DNA of 64,000 nt from Oncomelania hupensis (lineage: Eukaryota > Mollusca > Gastropoda > Littorinimorpha > Pomatiopsidae): positions 12,957,602-13,021,601 of the forward strand of contig CM072513.1 of assembly GCA_036898135.1 (NCBI GenBank), written 5' to 3'. The translations under genes were made by a program, and so were the position numbers. Shown piece after piece: positions 24,601 to 38,500 of the stretch. Position 1 is the stretch's first letter. Each line of letters starts with the position of its first letter. The notes under the pieces are model-generated. The model was not told where the DNA came from. It did not search any database and worked only from the letters and a program-made list of their open reading frames with translations.

Positions 24601-27600
24601 ACATCCAAGACTTGATCTCCCGACAACAGCTTTCGAGACTCTGGATTGCCTCTGACGTGGAGGATGCGCTAGGATGAAATGCTTTGTACAGTTCACTGTC
24701 ATCCGCAAAGAGTTTTCGGCTGATTCCAAAGCTTTCAATGATTTTACCAAGCTGGGTAGTGTACATGGAGAATAATATTGGCCCTAGAACAGACCCTTGT
24801 GGTACACCACAAGTGAGAGGTACGTCAGGCGATGATGCCCCATCGACGATAACACGTTGTGTCCTGTCTAACAGGTAGGAGTGAATCCACTGATGAGCAG
24901 ATGATGTAATTCCTATTTCAGCAGAGAGTTTCAGGAGAAGCAGGTTGTGATCAATGCAGTCAAACGCTGCACTCAAATCCAACAGAACCACAAGAACAAG
25001 ATCACCATAGTCCGCACTGCACAGAATATCATTTAAAAAGCGAGTCAGTGCGGTTTCACAACTGTGACCTGGCTTATAGGCAGACTGGTAGACGTCCAGC
25101 AGATCATGTTTAATCAGGTGCTGCATCAGTTGCTGACAAACTGCTCTCTCGAGCAGTTTCGATACATACGGTAGATTTGACACTGGCCTAAAATTCTTAG
25201 AGTCATGTTCATCGAGTCCCTTATTTTTCAGCAATGGTTTGATAGCTGCTGCCTTGAACGACTTGGGCACTGTGGAGGACTGAAGGCTACAATTTATGAT
25301 CTTGAGCAGCACTGGCAGCAAAACATCCAAGCAGTCCAACACAAGTCTGGTTGGAGCAGGGTCCACTTCACAGGATGTGGGTCTCGACGACGAGATGATT
25401 TTTCTCAGCTGGTCCTCAGATATTGGTTCAAACGTAGTCAGCGGAGAGCCCTTAAATGATGATGGTACTTCTGGAAGACTACGACTGTCTCCAAAGCTTG
25501 TCCTAATTGTCTCAATTTTATTCCTAATCAGTTATCCCTAGTTGGAGTGTTCAAAATTTAAACTACTGAGTTCACTACAATTCTTTCATTCTTACCCTGG
25601 CTTTTGTTGAGGAAAGAGGACAGTTTGTTCATTTGCGATTTGGTATTCATGTTCTGGACTCACAACTGTTTGGGTTTGCTTCTTGCATACATCGTTCTTC
25701 ATACTACTTATCCAATCATCATTCGTTCATCATTCCTTCTTATTGGCTTGACACGCCTGTGCTTTCTTTCACTGGAAAGGACTTTTCAGTGGAGCTACTA
25801 GGCTAATTATAACTGGCAAGCCCTGCAGCCAGCCGGCTAGCCTCATATCATGCCTGCAGTCTCGCTTCCCGCTAACATACTAGACAAAGAACGGCGTACC
25901 ACTGACTGGATATCATTCTCTAACTCTGTGCTATAGAACTGATCATATTATGTGAAATATCGTTTGTATTGTGGTAGTCCTTTTGCATTTTAGTTACTTT
26001 CATATCTGTGTTTTGTGTTAGCATAAACTAAATCTCAGAATACCATTTCGTTTGTCTTATATTTTAGTCGATTTGACCGTGTGTACTGATCGGCCCTTCA
26101 TTGCCTTGCAACGGACCGGTTTTCGATCTAGTGTATATACGCGTTTTAATTACACATTTAAATCCTTTCTACAATGTTCATCATTTGAAGTCACTTAGTA
26201 CACAGTTTGAACTTTCTGGTGATGTGGTCGACATTATAAAATATTTTCTTGTGTTAGGTTGCAGGCCTCTGTAATTGTAGCGAATTTACGAAAGTCTCGT
26301 GGTGCTAATGGTGCAAGCAATAGGCACTCAATTGCATGTAGCGGAGCCGCCCGGCCAGCCCCCTTCCTGGCCCTATACAGTACAGAGCTTGGCGCGCGGT
26401 TAAAGTAATTATAAGCTTCCAGGCGAGTGCCAGTTGCATAGCTTGTGCTGTGGGTCGCTGGCCGTCTCTCAGCAGGTTATAAGCAGTCCAGCCTGCGTTA
26501 AGGGACCCTACGAGGCGGAACTAAGGGAGTTTTTAGACACAGTCTGAAAGTACTTGAATGACCAAGCGTGTTGAGACAAGAATAAACGCTTCCCGAACCC
26601 CAACCAACTGCTTAGCGCCTCAGTGTGTGAAAGAGTGCGACAGACATTCTAAGTAATTTCAAAGCACGCATAAGCAGACGGTCACAATTGGTTTTCCCTG
26701 AACTAGCAGTTGCGATTTCTTCTGAAGTATATTGTATTCATTATAATTTATGTTCAACTTTAAATATGAACACAAAAAGGATTCAGTGAATGAACAATGA
26801 GCTATCCCTGTGGTGGTTGCAGATTTCATCTCGTGCTCACTTGTCAGACCCAGGACGTCCCACAGTGATGAACGATGTAGGAGTTCACCATAACATAAAC
26901 CACCGTTTCTTCCCTCAGTGTGTGGACAGCATCTCCAAGACCAAAGCGTACGTTTTGCATCCATTTTTTTGTTTAAATCTGCATGAAAGACAAAAAGGTT
27001 TGATGAAGGACATGTGGTCTTTCTGGAGGCTAACGAGACTGGAGGTAGCTGTTATTTATCTGATGCCAATCTCTGTGGTTTAAAGGACTGATAGGAAAGC
27101 TGAGGGATGCCAATCTCTGTGGCTTAAAGGACTAATAGGAAAGCCGAGGGAGAGTAAAGGGAGACAGAATGGAAAATAATAATAATAATAATAATAATAA
27201 CAGGCAATTTATACAGCGCTTTCCAAAATCGCAAAGCTCTTTACACAAACAAATGTAGACACAACATGCATACATTGGTCAATAACACGCAACCACATAC
27301 ACATCCCAACACCAAAAATAACTAACAACACTCACTCATGGCGCCTAAGAAAAGGCCTCTCTAAAAAGATGCGTCTTCAAGTTCATTTTAAAAGATGCTA
27401 GTGAAGGACTGTGACGAACGGACCGAGGTAGCGAGTTCCAGGTCTGAACGGAGAAGAAACTGAAAGCTCTACCACCGTGTCTCACCCTGTGGTATTCTGG
27501 TACACGGAACATCCTTTCATCTGCAGACGAGCGGAGAGACCGAGAAGGAACATAAACAGTCAAAAGTTCGGAAAGATAGCTAGGAGCAGTTCCAGAGATA

Positions 27601-30600
27601 ATGTGGTAGCAAAGACATGAGGTTTTATATTTAATTCGTTGTTCAACTGGGAGCCAGTTTAGCTCTTGAAAGAGAGGCGTGCAATGCTGTGATTTCCCTG
27701 CTTTGTAGATGAGTTTAGCTGCAGAGTTTTGGACTTGCCGAAGAGGTCTAAGGACTTTCTGTGTGCAACCTACAAGGAGTGAATTACAATAATCCAATCT
27801 AGACAGAATGCATGCGCTAACTAGTGTTTTTGTTGCTTCTTGTGTGAGAAACTGTCGAATGGAGCTTATGCGTCTAAGCTCAATGTATGCAATCTGACAA
27901 GTTTTTGCAATGTGTTGCTGCATGGAGAGATCCTGATGGAGAAAAAAACCAAGATGTCATTGTTCGCCCTTGTGCTGCCAGTAGTTTTATATTGTGCAAG
28001 TTTGGATTATGGCGATTTCATTTATGTTACTATTGAGATGCACACAATAGATCCGATCATTTTCTTTTGGAAAGCATACAATTATAGCGTATATTTACCT
28101 TTGATTTGATTTTGCGCTGTTGCTAGAAGAAGCTTTATATATTGTTAATAATTTTCGTCGATCGATATTGTTGAGAATTTTCTTGAATTACTTGTTTATT
28201 ATCGATAAGATTTTCCAGACCTTACAGGAAAAAGCTGATCAAACATGTAGATTCGCAAACATTATGTGACGTAAGACAGTGCATAGTTTTATTTTGATTG
28301 GGTGTTATTGCGTCATGCTGGAATGTTTGGAGTTTTCTCTCAGTTGGAGAGAGGCTATATATAAGTAATACACTGTCTGCTCAAAAAGTGATTTTATAAG
28401 TATTGGATTGTCTGCTTGAAGAGTGATTTTGAATGATCTTTGTAGTGATTTTTGGAAAGCGATCTTGTTTACAGTTGTTGATGTTTGCTGAATACAGTTG
28501 GAAACGTTATACGACGACTCCTGCTGTGTTGCTGATTGAACAGGCTGCGTGGATAAACGAATTCGAGTTACTCATATTAAGATTCAAGTATGGGGGCTGA
28601 ATAACATGTAACACATTATGTTTGCAGCTTGTTGAGGTAGCAAATATTTAATAATTACTCCTTTGCAAATTAAAATGTTGATGTTATTGTATCGTTACCT
28701 TTTCAGAGACCTGAGTATTCCACCGTTGGATTCACTGACGAATGACAAGGAGCGAGAAGACCTAGGAAAGATGAAGAACTTCATCGAGGCCACCATGACC
28801 TTTGAACGCAAAGTGGCGCAGGAAGCGAAGCGAGCAAGAGAGACCACTCCTTACCCTGACCCCAGCACCGAGTGCAAACCTCCAGAGTAAGGGCCCATTT
28901 CTTGATCACTTTAGGTGTATAGGGAAGAAGAAGTTAGTGACCAAGAACAGGGTTTGGGGTTGGAGGATGAACTAGATTTATGCGACGTATATTACATTAC
29001 ATGGTTATATCAAGACCATCGATGTTTATTAATGCAGCGTTATTTCAAAGGACTCTAATAATAATGAAGAATTACTGTGATACAATTTGATACCCCAGGT
29101 GCTTCTGGTCTTAGGGTGCTCCATGGCGTTGGTGGCAGGTGAATCAAAGCAAGCAGTAAAGAGAGAAGCATGCAGTAAAGAGAGTGCTGCTGTGTTCTGT
29201 GCTGTTTTCAATGGCTCATTAAGCACACACTATGCCTCATTCTTGAAAGGCGACCACTATCTGTCTGGTGCCGAAAAAGTCCAACCCATCCGGTCTCGAT
29301 GACTGTAGAGCAATAGCCTTGACCTCTATGCTCATGAAGTGTTTAGAGCGAATAGTACTGAAAATGATAAACTGCAGACTTCACTTGTGCTTGACCCTCT
29401 GCAATTAACGTTTCGGCAAAATAGAGGTGTTGAAGATGCAGTTACCTCCCTGATTCATTCCTCTCTTTCTCGTCTAGAAAGCAGTGGTGCCTATGTTAGG
29501 ATTATTTTTGCAGATTTCTCTTCTGCCTTCAATGCTGTTCAGACCCACCTTCTGCCTTCAATGCTGTTCAGACCCACCTTCTGGCAAGCAAACTCGGTGA
29601 TAGGAACGTAAACCCTTACCTTACTGATCACAGACTTCCTCGCCAAACTCAGTGATAGGAACGTAAACCCTTACCTTACTGATCACAGACTTCCTCGGCA
29701 AACCGTACACAAACTGTTTGTATAAAGTCTCGGTCATCTTCACTTTTTCTTCTGCATCCTTCAGTCAGTCTTGCACCAAGACTTTCAACACAGGAATGCC
29801 TCAGGGCACAGTTACCTCCCCATTCAAATTCCCTCTCTACACCAATGGCTGTAGGAGCTCCAATGATGATTCCCAAATCATCAAGTTTTCTGATGATGCC
29901 GCCATTGTAGACACTGCTGACTTGGCCGCAAGGTTTGAGCGAAGCCTGGATGCCTTCGTCACCTGGTGCAATAACAACCACTTGGAGCTCAATGTCGGTA
30001 AAACAAAAGAGATGTGGGTTGACTTTGGAAGGGATAGGACGGATGTGGTGCCTCTTCAAATCAAAGACCAGACCATATAAATTGTTTAATAATACAAATA
30101 TCTCAGCACTATGATTGATAGTAAGTTTACCTTTACAGCCAATGCTAAAATGATCTTCTAGAAATGAATGCAGAGAATGGTTATGTTATACCAGCTTCAC
30201 TCTCTGTTGTTGTCACATAAAATACTGCAACAGTACTATCGTGCTTACGTTGAGCTGGACTGGTATTTTCCTTTATTTGCTGGTATCAGTCCCTGAACGT
30301 AAAAGGCAGTAAATCATTGAATAGTGTAACCAATGTTTGCAGTAAAATCATTGGCAAACCTCAGATTTCCAAGTAGCAACTTTTCCAGAAAAGGGCCCCA
30401 AGCAAGGCCATCAGCATCAAGAACAATCCTACCCACTCTCTGTCAGCTCTGTTTAAGACTCTGCCTTCTGGAAGGCATCTCTGTAGTATAAAGTGCTGTA
30501 CTGTTCGTTTCCATTCAAGTTTTATTGCGACTGCAGTGACTGTGATCAATGATGCTGATTGTGATTTTGGTTTGACAGTGGCTGTGTATGTGAAGGGTAT

Positions 30601-33600
30601 GCGTGCTAGATGTACTTTTGTTTATGACACAAACTTCATACTGTAATATATATGTTTACATGCGCCTAGTGCGCCTTGAGACACCTTGTGGTGACATATG
30701 TGAGCATTATAGTTCTGTTATTATTATGTATTGCACTTTTATGTTAAATAATGTTAGTTGTATAATGTAAAATGAAATGTGTGTGAAAAAGGGGAGATGA
30801 CAGACATTAGATTTGAAGAGTGTTATGAGTGCATGCATTTTTAGATTTTAATTATTATGTTTTTCAAGTCTGAATGTCTTTTATTGATTGCAGCAAATGT
30901 CTAACGCCTGGTCCTGATTTGGCTTGGAAGAGAGGGCTGGACCTAAAGCAATAATCATGTCTTTTGAACTTGTTAGAGGTTATACAGATTTGTGGAATTG
31001 AATGTAGATTACAAAAGGTGTCCTTTTGTTTTTTGGGTTGAAGAGGGTACAATTACGGTTGAACAATCTGTATTGTACTTAATGGCCATGTGTTTAACGT
31101 AGGCAAAACTCTTTTGTTTTGGAGGTTTTTAGTGTGGTTATGCTGTATGTATGGGGTCATTTGTACATGATACAAGAAAACCAAAAATGAATGTGACAGG
31201 ATCTGCCATGAGTACCAGACAGCCAGACTGTTCCTTTCTCACTATGGCTTCTTGTCGCTGGAGTCACTGAAGGTAAGTCTATAATCCAGCCCTTGTTCTT
31301 CCTCTTGCTGCTTCAATGTTCTGTGCTTAAGGAAGTTGTGTACCTTGAAATAAAAATGAATAGAATTTCCCGAAATGAGGTTTATTTTAAAGCAAACATC
31401 ATAAAAATACATAAAATGCACATAAAAAGTATATCACGCCCTGCTACTTTTCATTAGAGCATAATTTCTTAATTGAACCTTTGTACAGCATTGTTACCTA
31501 CAGGAACCTTTGTAAAATGTTATGTGCAGGAACTTTTGTATAACATTGTTATGTGCAGGAACCTTTGTAAAATGTTATGTGCAGGAACCTTTGTATAACA
31601 TTGTTATGTGCAAGAACCTTTGTATAACATTGTTATGTGCAAGAACCTTCTTTGTATAACATTGTTACGAACAAGAACCTTTGTATAACATTGTTACGTG
31701 CAGGAACCTTCCAACAGAGTGTGCAGTGTACCCCCAGCTCTGGTGATGTTGGACTGTACCAATTCCTCTCTCTTCACCGACTTGGAGTCCTTGGACTTCA
31801 TCCCCAGTCGCGACAATGACACGCTCCATGTGTTCTACGTCAAGCAGAATCAGAAGACAGCGCATGACATCCTCAGCAATGTGGTAAGTTCAGACAAACT
31901 CCCTACTGATTGGACTTGGTCCTGGAGACTTGCACCATTAGCTGGGCAATTTATTCATGGGCTTATACCACATTTTGTCTTTTTGTGTGAAGGAAAATTC
32001 CATCATTGTGCTAAATTCTGAGTAGAGTGAAGAGTTTGAGTTTGATTTTTTATTCCTCCCAAATAAAGTTTGTAACTATATGTCAACTGCTTGGTGATGG
32101 TGAATAATGTTTTACTTTTGTACTTTACAGTTTGCAAATTAAGGCACATTTTATACAGAACAACTTGGGTATTGTTGTTTTTCTTTCCAAATAATCAGGA
32201 TTTCAGAGCTCTGCTACCATGCTGAGGCTGGTCAGCAAATTTCCAGTTAAAATTGCCACTGCCTTTGGTGAAATTGTCACTTACATCTCTTGATAACATT
32301 TTTTCAAGAAACAAACAAATGAATATGAACTTGGGAGTCCTGCTAGACATGAGAATCATCCTACAAACTAAAGTATGTCTGGCCTTTACATTTTGCAGAC
32401 ATCCTACAGCAGTGTCCAGCCGCAATTTTTGGAGTTTCTTCATTCGCTTGGCTGGCCAGTGGATGTCCGCAAGCACGCTGGTTGGACTGGCCACGTCTCC
32501 ACTTCTTGGAAAATCAGTGAGCCTGATGATTGTGAAGGCAAGTTTTCCTAATTTCACAATATTCATGCTCGTTCAATTATGTTATGTGCTTTTGTTATGT
32601 TTTTAAGGCTGCTGAAAATAGCTGCCATGGCCTTCTTCACTTATCCATAGTAGAGTGATCATTCCAGTTTTTCCTATAAAACACTTTCACCACTTCAGAC
32701 ATCTAACTGTTGGAGGTGCTGACTACCAAGATCCAGTGATATATGAATACTAGCAGACTTGATATTATGGTATGTTGACCGTCATTGATTTGTGCGTGTT
32801 GTGAAAACAGAGGAAGATTTTCTGACGGGGACAGGAGGGAGTCTGTACGACGGCAAACAGCAAGTGTTGTACTGGGCCGATGTTTCATCCGAGTTGGCCA
32901 TTGTTGTTCCCTCACCAGAAACGTTGAGGCTTCGTGCTGTCTCCAGCACCACCCTAGAGTCAGGTCAGTGTATGCTTTTATTATTTTACTTCTACAGCAG
33001 GGCACAACTCTTTTTTTAATTTTTAATATGTTTGTTTAGTTTACGATCGCCCAGGGAAGGTAAATGCATTAGTCAACTATGGAACAATCATTGTAACACC
33101 TTTACAGACTCGATACAGCCGTCCCAATGCAGTGCCAGTCAATGTGAAAGCATTTCTAGTTTAGTTTGTATCAAGACTATTGAGCACCTTTTTTTTGTGC
33201 TGTGGTGACATTGGGAGAGTAAAACATTGTCAAAAGAGATGCTATTAAAAAAATGTAGTGGTGTGATAACTCAAAGCTGGATGTGCTGTGTATGGAGTAT
33301 TTATCTGCAAAACTAAACTGTCCTTTTCTCACATTAATAAAAATGTAGTAATTCCATTTAATAGAAAATATAATTCCTTTTATATCCAGCAAAGCATCCC
33401 TTTGACAATAGCTACCATCTGTCCTTCGTAGTATTCAGTACAATGATGTGTCTGCAGACAAAGGTACCAACCACTTCTGTTGTCAGTACAATGATGATGT
33501 TGTGTCTGCAGACAAAGGCACCACATCTGTTGTCGGTACAATGATGATGTTGTATCTGCAGGCAAAGGTGCCACATCTGTCCTTTGTGGTATTCAGTACG

Positions 33601-35442
33601 ATGATGTTGTGTCTGCTGACAGAGGTGCCACATCTGTTGTCAGTACTGTGATGATGTTGTGTCTGCTGACAAAGGCGCAACACCTGTCTTTTGTGGTATT
33701 CAGTACAATGATGATGTTGTATCTGCAGACAAAGGCGCCACATCTGTTGTCAACACCAGCAGCAGCAGTTCCAGTTCTCCACACAGCAGTGGTCTGCCTG
33801 CCACCTCCACCATCAACATCTCATTCCTCCCCATCGTCCTCTCCTGTGACCACCCACAGTGGTATGCGCCTGTCTTCCTCCCTGCCCTACCCCTCCTCTG
33901 CCCTGGCTGAGTCCAGCTCACTCAAACCCAAGTCACTGCCTATTGAAGGTACCTGTTCCACTGTATTGCCTAGCTTTATCATTTCACTGTAGAGCTTACA
34001 AACACCATTGACCATTGCACAGATTAACCATGTGAGAATGATGATGTAGACTTGTAACGCGCACCATGTTCAGGCTGCTCAAAAGTAGTGAGCAGTTACT
34101 ATTTAGCCTGGTTGGTTTCTTGGCAAGTTGGTTGGAGAAAAATGTGATGATGCCGATAATGATACCACCTCAATTTTTAAATGTCAGCTAAAAGACTTTC
34201 CTGTTCAGATCATATGTATCTCAGTGCTCAATGAAGACTTATTGTAGCCCTGTTTTTGTTCATCCTTATGCTGTCATTATGCCTTGCTGACTATGCAGTT
34301 CATGATGATGTTAACATGGATCAGGGGTCCAAATCTTCCGCGGATCCGCGGAAATCCGCGTAAAGTAAAAACTTTCCGGTGAAAAAATTTGCGATTTCCG
34401 CGAAAATACAAATCCTTGAGAATAAAAAAAATATAGTATAAAAAAAAAAAATTCTCACACTGTCGCGATTCCCAAACAGTGTAGGTCCACAAGCAGTCAG
34501 ATTCTCTATCTTCACTTACTTTTCCAACATGGCGTCTCATTGTGCACCACGCATTGTAGCTCGCGGCGATGCTTATGACGATTCAGGAGTAAAAAATAAG
34601 TGGCGATGGGAGTGGTGCAAAAAATCTGTTAAAGTTATGTCCACCCTGATGTGTTTGAACGGCAGGGAATTTTATCCCAACCTGTTCATGCTAAAGAACC
34701 TTTGCAACCCTGCCTGTCACTACTGCCGAGTGTGAGCGTTTAAACAGTCAGTTGCGCAACCCAAAATACTACCTGCGCTCTACAATGGGGCAAAAGAGAC
34801 TCAATGGACTTGCTTTACTGAAATAACAGGGATGTTAATATTGACTTCAAAGAGGCAGTGAACTGTTTTGCCAGAAGATACAATTCACAAATGGTACTAA
34901 TGCCGAGGAACCTAGTGCAGCAAGACTGAAAGTGAAAGCAGGGCGGTGATGTTCATAAACTACAAGGTAAAGCTTTATACCGTTAACGATCAACAAAAAG
35001 TGGTGAATAATAATAGACTATACAAAACATGTCTGCTGATAAATAAATGTTTGTGTGTGTGGTTTTTTTTGTTAAGGGAGGGGCAGAGGATAATTTTTGT
35101 ACCCCAGAGTTTGTCAGTTCAATTGTTCAAAAAGCTCAAAGTCCCAGACCATCACAAATGGCTTTTTCAAGGTTCAGATTGCACCAGATTGCACCATTTT
35201 GCATCCTTGGAAAAAAAATTTTCCGGGGGAGCATGCCCCCGGACCCCCCTAGAGGGCTCGGCGCTTCGCGCCTTCGATGAATCTGTAACCCCCCCTTCCT
35301 CACTCCGCTCTTATACAAATTTTCCTATTTTTTTTAAAGTCGGGTGTTTGGACCCCTGATGGATGTGCGTATGAGGGCGAAAGCTCGCGTACATGTGTGT
35401 TAGGCAAATAGAGTTAAGCATTTTGAGGTTCTGTGCTGCCTA

Positions 35443-35514
<72 letters not shown>

Positions 35515-38500
35515 TGTATTATCATTATTATTATCATTATTGTTAATGCTGTATAGATGCTTATGTATCATTGTACTGTATTTAGACTAGCAATTTGGTG
35601 GTTAACATCATTGGCCTCACTGTACCTAACCTTGTTTTCAGGTGAGCGACTGATTGGAGGGGAGAGGGAAAGCCCAGGATCACCCCCAGACAGTGGCAGC
35701 AGCAACAACAGCACGGCTGTACGTACAAGGCGCATGGGTCGACAGCCTGGAACCATGATGGGGCCTGACACTAAAGTGCTCGTGGTCTGGCTGGAAACTT
35801 TCCAGGACAAAGACAATTTCCCCACAGGTAGGCCTTTAAAGGGTTATTTAATTAATTATCTAATTAATAATTAATTAATTCATTAATGTATTTATTTATC
35901 AATACATAAATTCAGCTATCCAGCATCCATGAATCCTTATACTTCTTTATTTGTTGGATTTGGACAATTCTTGTGGGATTGTATATGGACACACTTTTGA
36001 ATAGTTCATGTTTAGACATTGCTTTATAGTAGTTTGTTCATCATGTTTACACATTGCTTTGTAGTAGTTTGTTCATGACCCCTTGGGGTCATGAGCAATC
36101 TTGCCACTGTAGATTGTTCTAACCTATAAAGGGAACAGTGAAAGCCCCAGTTGAAAACCTGTCTTGCCTTTGTAGGCATGACAGATTCACTGCGGCAACA
36201 GTACCCCCGTTGGAGTGCCGGGGGTTTCAGTATAAATAGTATCCCCACTTTATGGAAATTTAGTGCTTTAAATTCCCACTGTTGCTATCTTCCTCATATA
36301 CTTTTTCCCATTCCTGCTCTGTCCTATCACTCTGCTATACTATCTTCTTCTTCGCTAGATCAATGACCTACCTTTTTTCTTGAAAACTCTTCCTGGACAA
36401 GACTCCTTGTTTGTGTATGAGGTCTGTTGGATCAGCTTGGGAGTGTTGGACGCTTTCTGCTGGGTGGTCACTAGGGCTTCCTATGATGTTAGTATTTAGC
36501 AATATAGGCATTTTATATGTATATGTTTCGTTGATGATTTGTAATGATGGTTGTATTCTATTTTGTTTTTGTAACCGGGGGTTCGCGTAGTTGAGGTAAA
36601 CCCTCAGCCGTCCCCCGCGTGGGATGTCTTTATTGTAAAGTGACTGGCCGGTGGAGGGTGTTCAATTTTCCCACTAGGGTTGTTTCAGCAGATCTTTTAT
36701 GCGGATCGGGGGTTGTCCGGTCCTGATTTGGCTCGGAGGAGTCCGCTGGACCTAAAGCAACAATAAATCAATCAATCAATCAGTTTGTTCATGTTTAGAC
36801 ATTGCTTTATAGTAGTTTGTTCATGTTTACACATTGCTTTATAGTAGATTGTTCATGTTTACACATTGCTTTATAGTAGTTTGTTCATGTTTACACATTG
36901 CTTTATAGTAGTTTGTTCATGTTTAGACATTGCTTTATAGTAGTTTGTTCATGTTTAGACATTGCTTTATAGTAGTGTGTTCATGTTTAGACATTGCTTT
37001 ATAGTAGTGTGTTCATGTTTAGACATTGCTTTATAGTAGTGTGTTCATGTTTAGACATTGCTTTATAGTAGTTTGTTCATGTTTAGACATTGCTTTATAG
37101 TAGTTTGTTCATGTTTACACATTGCTTTATAGTAGTGTGTTCATGTTTAGACATTGCCTTATAGTAGTTTCTTCATTATGTTTACACATTGCTTTATAGT
37201 AGTTTGTTCATGTTTAGACATTGCTTTATAGTAGTTTGTTCATGTTTAGACATTGCTTTATAGTAGTTTGTTCATTATGTTTACACATTGCTTTATAGTA
37301 GTGTGTTCATGTTTAGACATTGCTTTATAGTAGTGTGTTCATATTTAGACATTGCTTTATAGTAGTTTGTTCATGTTTACACATTGCTTTATAGTAGTTT
37401 GTTCATGTTTACACATTGCTTTATAGTAGTTTGTTCATGTTTACACATTGCTTTATAGTAGTTTGTTCATGTTTACACATTGCTTTATAGTAGTGTGTTC
37501 ATATTTAGACATTGCTTTGTAGTAGTTTGTTCATGTTTACACATTGCTTTATAGTAGTTTGATCATGTTTAGATACTGCTTTATAGTAGTTTGTTCATGT
37601 TTAGACATTGCTTTATAGTAGTTTGTTCATGTTTAGACATTACTTTATAGTACTTTGTTCATGTTTAGACATTGCTTTATAGTAGTTAGACCTAAAGCAA
37701 TAATAATGTAATGTAATGGAATGATCATGTTTAGACATTGCTTTATAGTAGTTTGTTCATGTTTAGACATTGCTTTATAGTAGTTCATGTTTAGACATTG
37801 CTTTATGGTATTGTTTTATAGTAGTTTGTTCATGTTTAGACTTTGCTTTATAGTAGCGCTTTATTAATAGTTTGTTAATATTTAAATATTGCTTTATAGG
37901 AGTTTGTTTATGTTTCAACATTGCTTTATAGTAGTTTGTTGTTGGTTTTCAGCGGACCTTCTGAGTGTGACATCCACCGGTCAAGAGATGTCAGCCACCT
38001 CTAGTGCATCGTCTGTGTTGAAGACAGCAGAGAAAGATGTCTACATCATCTTCATCCACGCTCTGCAGAACGGCCTCTTCCGCATCCACATCCATGAATA
38101 CGAGAAGACACAGACCAAGTATGTGTAGTGTTTAGTTTTCAATGACTTCACTTTAGACATCAGACCAAGTATGTGTAGTGTTTAGTTTTCAATGACTTCA
38201 CTTTAGACATCAGACCAAGTATGTGTAGTGTTTAGTTTTCAATGACCTTACTTTAGACATCAGACCAAGTATGTGTAGTGTTTAGTTTTTAATGACTTCA
38301 CTTTAGACATCAGACCAAGTATGTGTAGTGTTTAGTTTTCAATGACCTCACTTTAGACATCAGACCAAGTATGTGTAGTGTTTAGTTTTCAATGACTTCA
38401 CTGTAGACATCAGACCAAGTATGTGTAGTGTTTAGTTTTCAATGACCTCACTTTAGACATCAGACCAAGTATGTGTAGTGTTTAGTTTTCAATGACCTCA

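Larger units (their letters stand above)
36000..37945 (+). repeat. 32-bp minisatellite before exon L
   Basis: Units of about 32 bp: GTTTGTTCATGTTTAGACAT then TGCTTTATAGTA, roughly 37 copies, with CATGTTTACACAT and GTGTGTTC variants. Two retroposon pieces interrupt it (36078-36781 and about 37687-37722). It runs to within about 15 bp of the exon L acceptor and its last unit grades into the acceptor's T-rich tract. Confidence 0.94.

Noticed and set aside
26250..26660. Solo LTR as a firm call
   Set aside because: A TATA-like and a poly-A-like motif are present in the right order, but no TG...CA ends or target duplication could be fixed.
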